Below, piece by piece: positions 17,963 through 26,095 of a stretch of 64,000 nucleotides of DNA. How positions within the stretch are numbered: position 1 is the first letter of the stretch; each line of letters starts with the position of its first letter. A model generated the notes under the pieces. That model was given only the letters and a program-made list of their open reading frames with translations. It ran no database searches and had not been told where the DNA came from. The position numbers and the translations under genes were made by a program. The stretch lies in contig JACRKC010000129.1 of NCBI GenBank assembly GCA_016235555.1, forward strand, positions 1-64,000, in the 5' to 3' direction. Source of the stretch: Verrucomicrobiota bacterium (GTDB lineage Bacteria; Verrucomicrobiota; Verrucomicrobiia; Opitutales; Opitutaceae).

Positions 17963-20842
17963 TCAAAACTCCACCGTGGTCGTGAAGCGGAAGCTGCGGG
18001 GCTCGCCGAGATAAAGGCGGCGCACGCCGGTGTAGTTGTCGTTGTAGCGGCCGACGTTCGCGAGATACGAGTTCGTGATGTTCTTCACGTTGAGCTGCAG
18101 TGAAACGGGCAGGTTCCAGCGCGGCAGTTTGGTGCGGTAGCTCGCGAAGGCGTCGCCGAGGAGCGTCTCGTTACCCCAGTAGATGTGACCGGTCACCCGG
18201 TCCCAGCTCATGAAATTCTTCCCGTTGTAGCGCACCGAGCCGCCGATGGCGGTGCCGCGGAGCAGGCCTTCGCGGAACGAGTAGCGTGCGGTGCCGTTGA
18301 GCTTGTGCGGCCGGGCGCCGAAGGGCGTGTTCTGGCGGTCGACTTGGAAGGCGAGCTCGCTGTCGAGATCGGCGACGGCCTGGTTGAAGGTGGCGAGTTC
18401 GGCAGGGTTGTTGGCGAGCATCTGGCGCCACTGCGGGATGCGGGCGCCGAAGAAATCGAAGACCTCGCGGAAGAAATTTTCCCGGCGCCGCGTCGAGTGC
18501 GAGTAGCTGGCGCGCAGCGAGAGGTTCTTGGTCGGGTTGGCGACGAGCTCGACCTCGAGGCCGTTGGTGAACACGTCGATGGTCGCGGTCGTCCACGAAA
18601 TCGCCTGCCGGTCGTAGTCGGCCTGCGTGATTTTGCCGGCATCGAGCAGCGCATCGAGCATGGTGGCGAGGTTGTCCACGCCGAGCGCGTTGCTGCCCGG
18701 GAGAATGGGCGTGTCGTTGATCTGGCGCGTCTCGAACCACGTCGTGCGGAGGAAGAGCCGGTCGTCGCCAAAGACATCGAGCATCAGGCCGAAGTCGCGG
18801 CCGCGGCCCTCGGTGGGCTCGCCCACGTCGCCGCGCGGGAGCACGGTGCGGTCGAAGCGCGGCTGGCCGTTGTTGCGGGAGAGATTGTAGAAGGCCGAGA
18901 GGCGTCGCGTGGCGTGGAGCACGGCGCCGGCGGTGAACGTCTTCGGCCGGTAGCGGTGCGTGACATACTGGCCGTTGAAATACCACTCGCTCGCGGTGAG
19001 CAGCCCGGTTTTCACGCGGGGATCCGTCGCGGGCACGCGGGCCTCCTGCTCGTTGAGAAACTCGATCTGATCGACGCGGCCGCCGACCGTGGTGACGAGC
19101 CGGTCGCGGAACCAGAAGCTCTGCGCGGCGAACATCGCGGAGTTGATGGTTTTGAGCGTGTGGGTGTTGGCGGTGGCGCGAGAGGCGTAGGTGGAGTGGT
19201 AGCGCTTGCCGTTCCACGTGAACTCCCCGAGCACGAGCGTCGGGTCGCTCGGGTAGTAGGTCGTGAAATTTCCCGGCACGATGTAATTGCGACGGAAGAC
19301 CTGGTTCTGCCCGCCCTCGGCGTTGGCGGCGTTGGTGATGGGAACGTTGTCCTGATCGACCAGGGTTTCGTTGCGCCAGCGGCGGAACCGGCTCTGCTCC
19401 GAGCGCTCGCCGAGCAGCGCGATGCGGTGGTGGCCATACCAACGCGCGGACTTGCCCACATCGAGCGCGGCGCTGAGGCGGTAGATTTCGTTGGTGGTGA
19501 GGATCCAGTCCTTGAACCAGTTCGCGTCGAAGTAGAGCTGGCCGGCGTGGGGATTGGGCACCGTGCCGGTGGTGCCGTCGGGCCGCGGGAGCGTGAGGTT
19601 GGGATCGGCGCGGAGATCGGAGCCGGCGGGCGGCATGCCGTGGGCCTCGACGTCGGTGGTGTTGCAGAAATAGGCGAGCTCGACGACCACGCCTTTCGGC
19701 AGCCGCTGTTGCACGGTGGCCTGGCGTGTATTGAACGTCTGGTGGCGCGTGCCGCCGGGGCCGGTGACGTTGTAGTTGTAGGGCACGACGCTGGGAGACA
19801 CGAGCGTCTCGACACCGTAGCGGTTGATCGACTGGAACTCGCCGCGCATGTTGTAGACGGTCGCGTCCTGCGGCACGAAGGTGAAGCGGTTGTTATTCGC
19901 GTTGAACCGGCTCGTGCCGGCGAGTGCGGTCGTGCCATCGAACACGCGGCGCCCGCCGTCCTCCCATCCGGTGATCTGGTCCTGCGCGTTCCAACTTATG
20001 GTGAGGCTGTTGTCCATGCGCCCCTTTTCGAACGACGCGTGGACCACCGTGTTTTTAAATGGTTGGTAGGCGGCCGCGACCGTCCAGCGCGCCTGGTCGT
20101 TGAACTCCCAGAAGCGCCAGCTCTGGTTGTTCTGGTAGAGGCCGAGCAGGCGGAGCGAGAGCTTCTTCGGGATGAGCACGCGGTTGTAGTCGGCCTCGTA
20201 GCGCTCGAAGTGCCACGAGCCGTGCATCGACTTCAGCGTGGTGCGTGAGCGCTGCAGGTTGGCGCGCTTGCCGCTGAGCGAGACGAGGCCGCCCGCCTGG
20301 CCGAGGCCGAAGAGGATGGAGTTCGGGCCGCTCGCGACCTCGGCGCGCTCGACGTTGTAGAGATCGACCGGGACGCTCGACTCGACGAAGTCGCGCGAGG
20401 CGCCCGCCGGTGAGCCGCGCATGCGGAATTGGTAGTCGCCACCATCGGCACCGCGGCCCTGCGGGTTGTTGAAGCCGGCGTTCGCGTCCTCGACGTCGAG
20501 CTCGATGTTGGTCGCGTGGGCGAGCATCTCCTCGAGGTTGGTCGCGGCGATGTCGGCGAGGAACTCCGGCGTGAAGGCGGAGACGCTCGCCGGCGTGTCC
20601 TTGAGGCGCGAGTTGAGGCGCGAGCCGCTCGTGGTGTTGCCGGCCTGGTAACCGACGTCGTCCTCGGCGCGGACTTCGAAGGGTGAGAGCTCGACCACCT
20701 CGGTGGCGGGTTTGGCGGTGGGAGTGGCGGCGGTCGTCGGGGTGGCGGGCGGGGTGGGGGCCGTTTGCGAGAGGGCCGGCGGTGCGCACCAGAGGCCGAG
20801 CGAGAAAAAGCCAATGCAGAGACGAAGACGCGGTGTCGTCAT
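17963..20842 (-). CDS. TonB-dependent outer-membrane receptor
   Basis: A 959-residue outer-membrane transporter that would import a large substrate with energy from TonB. A signal peptide (LRLCIGFFSLGLWCAPPALS) is followed by an Ala/Thr/Pro linker, then VVELSPFEVRAEDDVGY, the TonB-box region characteristic of Verrucomicrobiota receptors. The plug domain comes next (TPASVSAFTPEFLADIAATN, GPNSILFGLGQAGG), then a long beta-barrel ending in aromatic residue F (RSFRFTTTVEF), as usual. The ATG at 20842 is preferred; upstream codons lack a signal. It lies downstream of nothing on its strand and upstream of the sulfatase, with which it may share a substrate. Confidence 0.93.
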   Translation of the reverse strand: MTTPRLRLCIGFFSLGLWCAPPALSQTAPTPPATPTTAATPTAKPATEVVELSPFEVRAEDDVGYQAGNTTSGSRLNSRLKDTPASVSAFTPEFLADIAATNLEEMLAHATNIELDVEDANAGFNNPQGRGADGGDYQFRMRGSPAGASRDFVESSVPVDLYNVERAEVASGPNSILFGLGQAGGLVSLSGKRANLQRSRTTLKSMHGSWHFERYEADYNRVLIPKKLSLRLLGLYQNNQSWRFWEFNDQARWTVAAAYQPFKNTVVHASFEKGRMDNSLTISWNAQDQITGWEDGGRRVFDGTTALAGTSRFNANNNRFTFVPQDATVYNMRGEFQSINRYGVETLVSPSVVPYNYNVTGPGGTRHQTFNTRQATVQQRLPKGVVVELAYFCNTTDVEAHGMPPAGSDLRADPNLTLPRPDGTTGTVPNPHAGQLYFDANWFKDWILTTNEIYRLSAALDVGKSARWYGHHRIALLGERSEQSRFRRWRNETLVDQDNVPITNAANAEGGQNQVFRRNYIVPGNFTTYYPSDPTLVLGEFTWNGKRYHSTYASRATANTHTLKTINSAMFAAQSFWFRDRLVTTVGGRVDQIEFLNEQEARVPATDPRVKTGLLTASEWYFNGQYVTHRYRPKTFTAGAVLHATRRLSAFYNLSRNNGQPRFDRTVLPRGDVGEPTEGRGRDFGLMLDVFGDDRLFLRTTWFETRQINDTPILPGSNALGVDNLATMLDALLDAGKITQADYDRQAISWTTATIDVFTNGLEVELVANPTKNLSLRASYSHSTRRRENFFREVFDFFGARIPQWRQMLANNPAELATFNQAVADLDSELAFQVDRQNTPFGARPHKLNGTARYSFREGLLRGTAIGGSVRYNGKNFMSWDRVTGHIYWGNETLLGDAFASYRTKLPRWNLPVSLQLNVKNITNSYLANVGRYNDNYTGVRRLYLGEPRSFRFTTTVEF

Positions 20843-20989
20843 GAGGGGAGGGTTTGGGGTGGTCAGAACTGCCGTCAGCCGCCCGCGACGTGGGCCGCGG
20901 ACCAACTGCGATTCAGTGCAACGGCGTGGCAAAGGAAAGCCCGCATTGCACACCGGCGGAGGCACCTCGCCTTTTGTGCGGAGGACCGA

Positions 20990-21076
20990 AAGGTGGGCCG
21001 GTCGCTCCGCGGGCGGCCAAACACGAGCGGTAGTCGAAGCGAATTGGCCGTGCGCGGAGCGCCCGGCCCACCCCGC
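20990..21076. repeat. Palindromic repeat, family P, copy 1
   Basis: Inverted repeat with arms GTGGGCCGGTCGCTCCGCGG and the mirrored GCGCGGAGCGCCCGGCCCAC. Similar arms flank the larger family H repeat at 51747-51994. No gene is seen in 20843-21092; the region just upstream of the TonB receptor should hold its promoter. Confidence 0.7.
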
Positions 21077-21092
21077 AGTGGAGTTACGCGGC

Positions 21093-21536
21093 TCAGTCGC
21101 GTCGGATCTCCAGATGCACGGCGTCGAGCGCGAGCTTCATTTCCTGCAGGAAATAAATCGTCGACCCGATGAGCGTCAGCAACGCGGCGCAGAACACGGC
21201 GATGACGAGCGCACCCGACTCGAGTTGCAGCAGCGCCGACACGAACAGCACCAGGATCAACACGCTGACGAGCAGGACAGTCGTCGCACCGAGCGTGATC
21301 GAGCGCCGCAGGATGCCCGCCCGGCGATCAATGATGGCGATCTGCGCATCGATGCGCGTCGTATCGCCCGCGCCCAGCGCCGCCCGGTCGCGGCTCAGAA
21401 GCCGCGCCCGATCGATCAGGCGGCCGAGGCGGTTGGTCAGCGAGAGCTGGAGCAGGCCGACGCCCGAGATCAGGATGACCGGGCCGATCGCGAGCTGGAG
21501 GATGGGGACGAGTTGTTGGAGCGAAGGGACATTCAT
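21093..21536 (-). CDS. DUF2721-family membrane protein
   Basis: A 147-residue integral membrane protein. It has a hydrophobic N-terminal segment (LQLAIGPVILISGVGLLQLS), the family stretch LTNRLGRLIDRARLL, a cytoplasmic basic region, and two further hydrophobic helices (TTVLLVSVLILVLFVSALLQ and LVIAVFCAALLTLIGSTIYF). This order and length fit DUF2721, whose function is unknown. The ATG at 21536 is used because the longer frame upstream is a translated repeat. Confidence 0.82.
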   Translation of the reverse strand: MNVPSLQQLVPILQLAIGPVILISGVGLLQLSLTNRLGRLIDRARLLSRDRAALGAGDTTRIDAQIAIIDRRAGILRRSITLGATTVLLVSVLILVLFVSALLQLESGALVIAVFCAALLTLIGSTIYFLQEMKLALDAVHLEIRRD

Positions 21537-21585
21537 GGCAGCGCGCGCAGTGTAACATACTTTGTGCCGGCCGGGTGGCGTTTCT

Positions 21586-21700
21586 TGGGCGCCTCGCACT
21601 TTCTTGCCCGGCGGAGCGGCGCTTTTCCAAGCGCCCAAGCCCGGCGGTAGAAAACCGCCGCTCCGTCGCGCTCGCCGGACGGTGAGAAACTGCGACGCGC
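21586..21700. repeat. Palindromic repeat, family M, copy 1
   Basis: The stretch contains GGAGCGGCGCTTTTCCAAGC GCCCAAGC on one side and GGCGGTAGAAAACCGCCGCTCC on the other. Related copies are at 25545-25660 and 42243-42340; all three contain the hairpin CGGCGGTTTTCAACCGCCG or a near match and end in a CTTGCA/AAGAAACTG-like flank. Confidence 0.7.
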
Positions 21701-21711
21701 CCGCGTTGCTT

Positions 21712-21854
21712 GGGGTGTAACTCAAACTGAGGTCAGTTCTCGAACGCCTTGGTTTTAGCCGCGGCCTATGACCGCCGTCGTTGCGCCACGGGGATTTGTT
21801 CGGCGGTCATCGACCGCCGCAGCAAACTACTGACCTCAGTTTGAGTAACACCCC
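21712..21854. repeat. MITE-like palindrome, family A, copy 1
   Basis: A 143-bp element with long terminal inverted repeats: left end GGGGTGTAACTCAAACTGAG, right end the mirrored CTCAGTTTGAGTAACACCCC. Within them lies a second inverted repeat, GGCCTATGACCGCC and GGCGGTCATCGACCGCC. Full copies are at 38017-38158 and 46584-46726. There is no open frame; the element has the shape of a non-autonomous transposon. Confidence 0.88.
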
Positions 21855-21916
21855 GTTGCTTGCGATTACGTTGCCGCGGCTTGCGGGACGCGGGGCGTTG
21901 CGTTCCACTCGCCTGC

Positions 21917-22504
21917 ATGACCGCCCACGACCACGCCCGCTCGCTTATCGATGCCGCCCACGCGGCGGATCCGGTGCAGGCCGCCGATGGGCGTCCGGCG
22001 GAACTGGTCTACGGCGAACGCGTCGAGGCGTGGGTCGTGCGCCTCGTGCCGGCCGCGGCGCCCCACCTGCGGCTCGCCGCCCGCTGCCAGCATCTGGAGC
22101 GCTTTCTCACGCCGCGCGCCACGTTCCCCGACGGCAAGGTCGGCTACCTCAGCTGGCGGAAATCCCTCTACACGAAACAGGCCGAGCGCGCCCGCGCCCT
22201 GCTGCTGGCCGCCGGGGTGAGCGAAGCGGAGGCCGACGAGGTCGCGACGTGGGTCTCGAAGACCGGCCTGAAAACCAATGCCGGCACCCAGGCGCTCGAG
22301 GACGCCGCGTGTCTCGTGTTTCTCGAAAACGAAATCGGCGCCTTCGCCGCGCAGCACACCGACTATCCGCGGGAAAAGTTCGTCGAGATCATCCGCAAGA
22401 CCTGGCGCAAGATGAGCCCGGCCGCGCAGTCGGCCGCGCTCGGTCTCGCGCTGCCCCCGGCGATCGCCGCCCTCGTGCGCGCAGCGGTGAGCGGGGCCGA
22501 TTGA
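21917..22504 (+). CDS. DUF4202 domain-containing protein
   Basis: A 195-residue cytoplasmic protein that covers a whole DUF4202 domain: ARSLIDAAHAADP near the start, then LAARCQHLERFLTPR, YLSWRKSLYTKQAERA, LEDAACLVFLENEI and a C-terminal helix. The conserved His, Arg and Glu positions look like those of HD-type metal-dependent phosphohydrolases, but the family has no proven function. The ATG at 21917 is preferred over an upstream in-frame ATG because the conserved region begins there. A family A repeat lies just upstream. Confidence 0.85.
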   Translation: MTAHDHARSLIDAAHAADPVQAADGRPAELVYGERVEAWVVRLVPAAAPHLRLAARCQHLERFLTPRATFPDGKVGYLSWRKSLYTKQAERARALLLAAGVSEAEADEVATWVSKTGLKTNAGTQALEDAACLVFLENEIGAFAAQHTDYPREKFVEIIRKTWRKMSPAAQSAALGLALPPAIAALVRAAVSGAD

Positions 22505-22561
22505 CGGCGGGACGGCTTTGCACTGCGCTCGAAACCCGCCCGGTCCCCGTCCGGCTTACGT

Positions 22562-23029
22562 ATGAAGAAAACGAAAAAGATCCTGCTCGGCCTCGCCTTC
22601 GTGCTCGTGGCGATCCAGTTCATCCGGCCGGCGAAAAACCTCTCGACGACCCCGCCCGGGAAAGACGACTTCCTCGTCCGCTTCGCGCCGCCCGCCGAAG
22701 TGAAGTCGATGCTTCAGACGGGTTGCTACGACTGCCATTCCAACCACACCCGCTACCCGTGGTATGCCGAGCTGCAGCCCACCGCCTGGTGGCTCAAGCG
22801 CCACATCGACGAGGGCAAGGAGCAGCTCAACTTCTCCGAATTCGGCAGCTACACGACGCGCGAGCAGGGCAAGAAGGTCGACGCCATCATCGACCAGACC
22901 GAGATGCGCGGGATGCCGCTCAAGTCCTACACCTGGATGCACCGCGACGCGATTTTCACCGAGGCGCAGATCAAGGCCTTCGTCGCGTGGCACGAGGCGT
23001 TGAAGGACAAACTCGATCCGGAGAAGTAA
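22562..23029 (+). CDS. Haem-binding domain protein (single CxxCH)
   Basis: A 155-residue protein with an N-terminal membrane anchor or signal (ILLGLAFVLVAIQFIRPAKN) and one c-type haem motif, CYDCHSNHTRYPWY, near residue 55. IQFIRP, WWLKRHIDEGKEQLNFSEF and the region after the haem site are typical of the 'haem-binding domain' family (PF14376), small periplasmic cytochrome-like proteins of unknown electron partners. It follows the DUF4202 gene by 57 bp on the same strand, so both could share a transcript. Confidence 0.9.
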   Translation: MKKTKKILLGLAFVLVAIQFIRPAKNLSTTPPGKDDFLVRFAPPAEVKSMLQTGCYDCHSNHTRYPWYAELQPTAWWLKRHIDEGKEQLNFSEFGSYTTREQGKKVDAIIDQTEMRGMPLKSYTWMHRDAIFTEAQIKAFVAWHEALKDKLDPEK

Positions 23030-23100
23030 ACACCCCGGAGCAAGCTCCGGGGCATTTGATCAAACCTCCCACCATGGCCGCATCACGTTCTCCGATCCTG

Positions 23101-23156
23101 GTAGCTGCGAGCGTAAGCGAGTGGTTCCTCGTCCACTCGCTCACGCTCGCGGCTAC
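23101..23156. repeat. Palindromic repeat, family O, full copy
   Basis: A 56-bp inverted repeat: left arm GTAGCTGCGAGCGTAAGCGA GTGG, an 8-base loop, and the mirrored right arm CCACTCGCTCACGCTCGCGG CTAC. One arm recurs in frame in the SNF2 gene (6620-6643) and another near 17874-17891. A small hairpin (CCCCGGAGCAAGCTCCGGGG, near 23034) precedes it. Confidence 0.85.
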
Positions 23157-23201
23157 ACCAACCAAGGCGAAGCATGCTTCGCGGGATCGGACCCAACGAG
23201 C

Positions 23202-23750
23202 ATGAACCGGCCGCGTCCGCCCGCCACGTTTGCGACCGCGCGCCTCGCCGCGCATCCGCCGCGGCCCGAGGACGCGCCCGCCGTGCTCGCCGCCTACGCG
23301 GGCGATCCCGAGGTCACCCGCTACCTCGCGTGGAAACCCTACGTGCGCCACGAGCCGCTGGCGGTGTTTTTCGCCGAGTGCGCCGCGCAATGGGCCAGCG
23401 GTCACGGGCACCTGGCCTGGCTCCTGCGTTTCAAGGGCACCGCCACGCCCATCGGCTCGTGCGGCCTCACCTTCGAGCCGGCGGGCACCGCGATGTTCGG
23501 CTATGTTTTCGCCCGCTCCGTCTGGGGTCGCGGGCTCGCCACGGAGACGCTCCAATTCCTCGTCGATTGGTCGCTCGCGCAACCGTCGATCCACCGCGCG
23601 TGGGCGATGTGCCACGCCGAGCACACGGCCTCGGTGCGGGTGATGGAGAAAGCCGGCCTCGCCCGCGAAGCGCTGCTGCGCCGCTGGCATGTGTTCCCCA
23701 ACCTCGGCCCCGATCCGCGCGACTGCATCGTGGGCGCGAAAGTGAAGTAG
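23202..23750 (+). CDS. GNAT-family N-acetyltransferase (RimJ/RimL-like)
   Basis: A 182-residue acetyltransferase that would transfer an acetyl group from acetyl-CoA to an amine. It shows the RimJ/RimL pattern: TARLAAHPPRPEDAPAVLAA at the start, then VTRYLAWKPY, IGSCGLTF, the CoA-binding loop region RSVWGRGLATETLQFLVDW, and the C-terminal SVRVMEKAGLAREALLR. The start ATG at 23202 opens the conserved region. Its last 57 bases and the bases just after form a 76-bp stretch that occurs again, unchanged, at 25144-25219, on the far side of the Sel1 gene. The substrate is unknown. Confidence 0.88.
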   Translation: MNRPRPPATFATARLAAHPPRPEDAPAVLAAYAGDPEVTRYLAWKPYVRHEPLAVFFAECAAQWASGHGHLAWLLRFKGTATPIGSCGLTFEPAGTAMFGYVFARSVWGRGLATETLQFLVDWSLAQPSIHRAWAMCHAEHTASVRVMEKAGLAREALLRRWHVFPNLGPDPRDCIVGAKVK

Positions 23751-23769
23751 CACCTGGCGCCTTGCCGCC
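23694..23769 (+). repeat. 76-bp direct repeat, left copy (3' end of GNAT gene)
   Basis: This stretch, beginning TTCCCCAACCTCGGCCCCGA, is identical base for base to 25144-25219. It covers the last codons and stop of the acetyltransferase gene. The bases following the left copy begin the Sel1 insert; those following the right copy (aggcgccacc…) complete a small hairpin with the repeat's end, so the right junction looks like the ancestral continuation. Confidence 0.93.
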
Positions 23770-25100
23770 TATTTGATGAAAGCCATCAGGCGGCGGACGC
23801 GAGTTTTCCCGTCCGGGTAGCCACGCAGGTGTGCTTGCCAGAAGACCTTGGCCGCAAGGCCAAAATTTTTGGGCGTGCCGATACCGTCTTCGTAGCAGAA
23901 ACCCAGGTTCAGCAGCGCAAACGGGTGCCCTTTTTCCGCCGCACCCCGCACATATTCAAATGCTTTCGCCTCATCCTTCACCAGTCCGCCCACCTCCTTT
24001 GTGCCCCAGTAGTAGAGGTAACCTAGGTAATTTGCCGCTTCCGCCACTCCGTCTTCCGCGAGTGCCTGGAGGTCCGCGAGCGCTTCCGTGACTCTCGCCG
24101 TCTCATCCCATCCGCGCAATTTCATCATGGCCAGAAAAACCCGGGCATCACGATTCCCCTGCTTCGCCGCTCGGACGAAACAATCGCGCGCCACCTTGTG
24201 GTCGCGTTTGGCATACTCACCGACGAGGTGCGCCCGCCCGAGTTCGACCAGCGCATCCGCGCGTTCGCCAGCCATGGTCGTTAACACTGCGACGTGCTCG
24301 CGCACCCGCGTCGGCGCGATCCATGCCGCGCGGTTGGCTTCACGGACATAACCGATGGAAAGAAGCAGTTTCGCGCCGGGGGTGTCCTTCTTCGCCAGTG
24401 CGCCGAGCTTCGTCCATGCTTCCGGGTCGGCATGACAACCGGCCTCAAAATAGTAGTCCATCGCGCGCGGGATGTCCGGCTGGCCGCCGATTTTCCCCTC
24501 CGCATACGCATCGCCGATCTGGACGAGCCCAAACGTCTGGCCCAATTCCGCCGCCCGGCGTGCGAACCGGTCCGCAGCCGCTCCGTCGCTTCGTCCGTCG
24601 TAGCCGATCGCATAATAGTAGCCGAGACGGGCCATGGCATGCGGTGAGCCCCCTTCGCTGGCTTCAGCAAGCTGTTGCATCACCAGTTTCGGTTCGGCGC
24701 GACCGCCCATCTGGTAACCCTTGGCTCGCGCCCACACATCGCGACCGACGAGACTCCCTTCGCGCGCGGCTTCCTCCACCAACCGCAGCCCACGCGGCTC
24801 GTCGGCCATCTCGGGATAACCCCAGCCTTTGGAAAACAGCATCATCCAGCCAAGGTAGGCTTTCACCTCCGACCGCGGATCTCGTTCAAACTCCTTTCGC
24901 AAGAAATCCAGGGCCGCCCGGCTGCCGTCGATCTCGCGCATCTGGCGAAACCGGACGCCAAACACATCTTCGCGGATTTGCTGCACGGTTCCGCCCGGCC
25001 ACCTCAAATCCGGTTCGGCGCTACGCGCCGCGACCACGCCAACCACGGCGATCAGCACGCGCTTCCAAGCCGCCCATTCGGTCCGCACTGAGATTCCCAT
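23769..25100 (-). CDS. Secreted Sel1-repeat protein
   Basis: A 443-residue protein with a signal-like start (WKRVLIAVVGVVAARSA) and a series of Sel1/TPR-like helical repeats: SPHAMARLGYYYAIGYDG, FGLVQIGDAYAEGKIGGQPD, ADALVELGRAHLVGEYAKRD, RDARVFLAMMKLRGW, EAANYLGYLYYWGTKEVG and FALLNLGFCYEDGIGTPKNF. Sel1 repeats bind other proteins; no enzyme domain is visible. The gene is oriented against its neighbours, looks less GC-rich than they do, and sits between two perfect 76-bp direct repeats of the acetyltransferase 3' end. Its stop codon uses the last base of the left repeat. This suggests a recent insertion of the whole gene. Confidence 0.85.
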   Translation of the reverse strand: MGISVRTEWAAWKRVLIAVVGVVAARSAEPDLRWPGGTVQQIREDVFGVRFRQMREIDGSRAALDFLRKEFERDPRSEVKAYLGWMMLFSKGWGYPEMADEPRGLRLVEEAAREGSLVGRDVWARAKGYQMGGRAEPKLVMQQLAEASEGGSPHAMARLGYYYAIGYDGRSDGAAADRFARRAAELGQTFGLVQIGDAYAEGKIGGQPDIPRAMDYYFEAGCHADPEAWTKLGALAKKDTPGAKLLLSIGYVREANRAAWIAPTRVREHVAVLTTMAGERADALVELGRAHLVGEYAKRDHKVARDCFVRAAKQGNRDARVFLAMMKLRGWDETARVTEALADLQALAEDGVAEAANYLGYLYYWGTKEVGGLVKDEAKAFEYVRGAAEKGHPFALLNLGFCYEDGIGTPKNFGLAAKVFWQAHLRGYPDGKTRVRRLMAFIK

Positions 25101-25143
25101 GGTTTCATCATGCCGTCATGCGAGTTCCCGTCGCAACCGCTTT

Positions 25144-25219
25144 TTCCCCAACCTCGGCCCCGATCCGCGCGACTGCATCGTGGGCGCGAAAGTGAAGTAG
25201 CACCTGGCGCCTTGCCGCC
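25144..25219 (+). repeat. 76-bp direct repeat, right copy
   Basis: Identical to 23694-23769. It carries the 3' end of the acetyltransferase frame, including its stop codon, without the rest of that gene. It ends 27 bp before the first DUF2007 gene. Confidence 0.93.
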
Positions 25220-25246
25220 AGGCGCCACCCGCGCTACGGTCCGCCC

Positions 25247-25477
25247 ATGACCACCGTGACCACCTGCTCGAATCTCGCGGAGGCGCAATTGCTGCGGGCC
25301 TTGCTGGTGGACGCGGGGATTCCGGCCTTTCTGCCGGAGGAACTCACCGCCAACGCCGCCCCGCAACTGGTGTTCGGCTCCGGCATCCGCCTGCAGGTCG
25401 AAGACGAGGATCTCGACGGGGCGAGAGCCGTGCTCGCCGCGGCCGAGGTGCCACGGCCGGCCGATCCCCGGTCCTGA
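25247..25477 (+). CDS. DUF2007 domain protein, paralogue 1
   Basis: A 76-residue protein made of one DUF2007 ('putative prokaryotic signal transducing protein') domain, a small ferredoxin-like fold. MTTVTTCSNLAEAQLLRALL, GIPAFLPEE and IRLQVEDEDLDGARAVLA follow the family pattern. It shares its first nine residues and overall pattern with the next gene at 25721. Its substrate or partner is unknown. Before the Sel1 insertion it probably lay directly downstream of the acetyltransferase. Confidence 0.82.
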   Translation: MTTVTTCSNLAEAQLLRALLVDAGIPAFLPEELTANAAPQLVFGSGIRLQVEDEDLDGARAVLAAAEVPRPADPRS

Positions 25478-25544
25478 ACAAATGGCGCGTGCCTGGATTT
25501 CGCGCGCCCCGGGCTGACGATCGCTGGGCGTATCCCGCTTGCCG

Positions 25545-25660
25545 GCACGCCGAACGCCGCGCCGCCGGGAGCGGCGGTTTTCAACCGCCGTCCGCAGGAC
25601 TGCGGCCGTGGAACAGAGCCGCGCCGGCTGCGGCGGCACAAGAAACTGCGATACGCCCAC
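25545..25660. repeat. Palindromic repeat, family M, copy 2
   Basis: Contains GGAGCGGCGGTTTTCAACCG and a GC-rich mirrored half, ending near CAAGAAACTGCGATACGCCC, which mirrors GGGCGTATCCCGCTTG at 25525. It fills the 243-bp gap between the two DUF2007 genes. No gene is seen in the gap. Confidence 0.65.
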
Positions 25661-25720
25661 CGATAGTTTCCAGTCGGATGCAGGCTTGCGACCCCGCGGT
25701 TGTCGGCTTAGCGTCCGGTC

Positions 25721-25936
25721 ATGACCACCGTAACCACCTGTTCGAACGAAGCAGAAGCGGAGTTGATCAAATCGGTGCTCGAAGAGGCCAACCTCCCGGC
25801 CTCGATCATCGACGACATGTTCGGCGGAGCGATCCGCGTGCAAGTCGACGACGCCCACGTCGCCGAAGCCGAACGGCTGCTGGCCGAGCTGCAAGCCACG
25901 CCCCAGGACCAGTCCCCGGATCAACCGGGCGCCTGA
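25721..25936 (+). CDS. DUF2007 domain protein, paralogue 2
   Basis: A 71-residue DUF2007 protein: MTTVTTCSNEAEAELIKSVL, LPASIIDDMFGG, IRVQVDDAHVAEAERLLAEL. It is a tandem paralogue of the gene at 25247; the first ten codons are nearly identical in DNA as well, but the rest has diverged, so the duplication is not recent. No signal peptide or membrane segment is present. Confidence 0.83.
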   Translation: MTTVTTCSNEAEAELIKSVLEEANLPASIIDDMFGGAIRVQVDDAHVAEAERLLAELQATPQDQSPDQPGA

Positions 25937-25990
25937 TAAAGGTCGCGCGATCGACTGACGGCACCGCAGTCCCACGTGCGCGATTTGAAG

Positions 25991-26056
25991 TCGGGCGGGT
26001 CTGCGACCCGCCCATTTGCGCGCGCCGGGTTCGAGCGCGGGTCACAGACCCGCCCT
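25991..26056. repeat. Palindromic repeat, family G, copy 2
   Basis: GTCGGGCGGGTCTGCGACCC and GGGTCACAGACCCGCCC, resembling 4075-4140, between the second DUF2007 gene and the convergent Fe-S repair gene. Confidence 0.7.
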
Positions 26057-26095
26057 ACTCCGGACACCCGGCGTCAGTTAATTGGGCGAGTTTCG

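Noticed and set aside
23694-25219. Simple transposon target-site duplication around the Sel1 gene
   Set aside because: A 76-bp duplication is far longer than target duplications of known transposons, and the insert has neither terminal inverted repeats nor a transposase.
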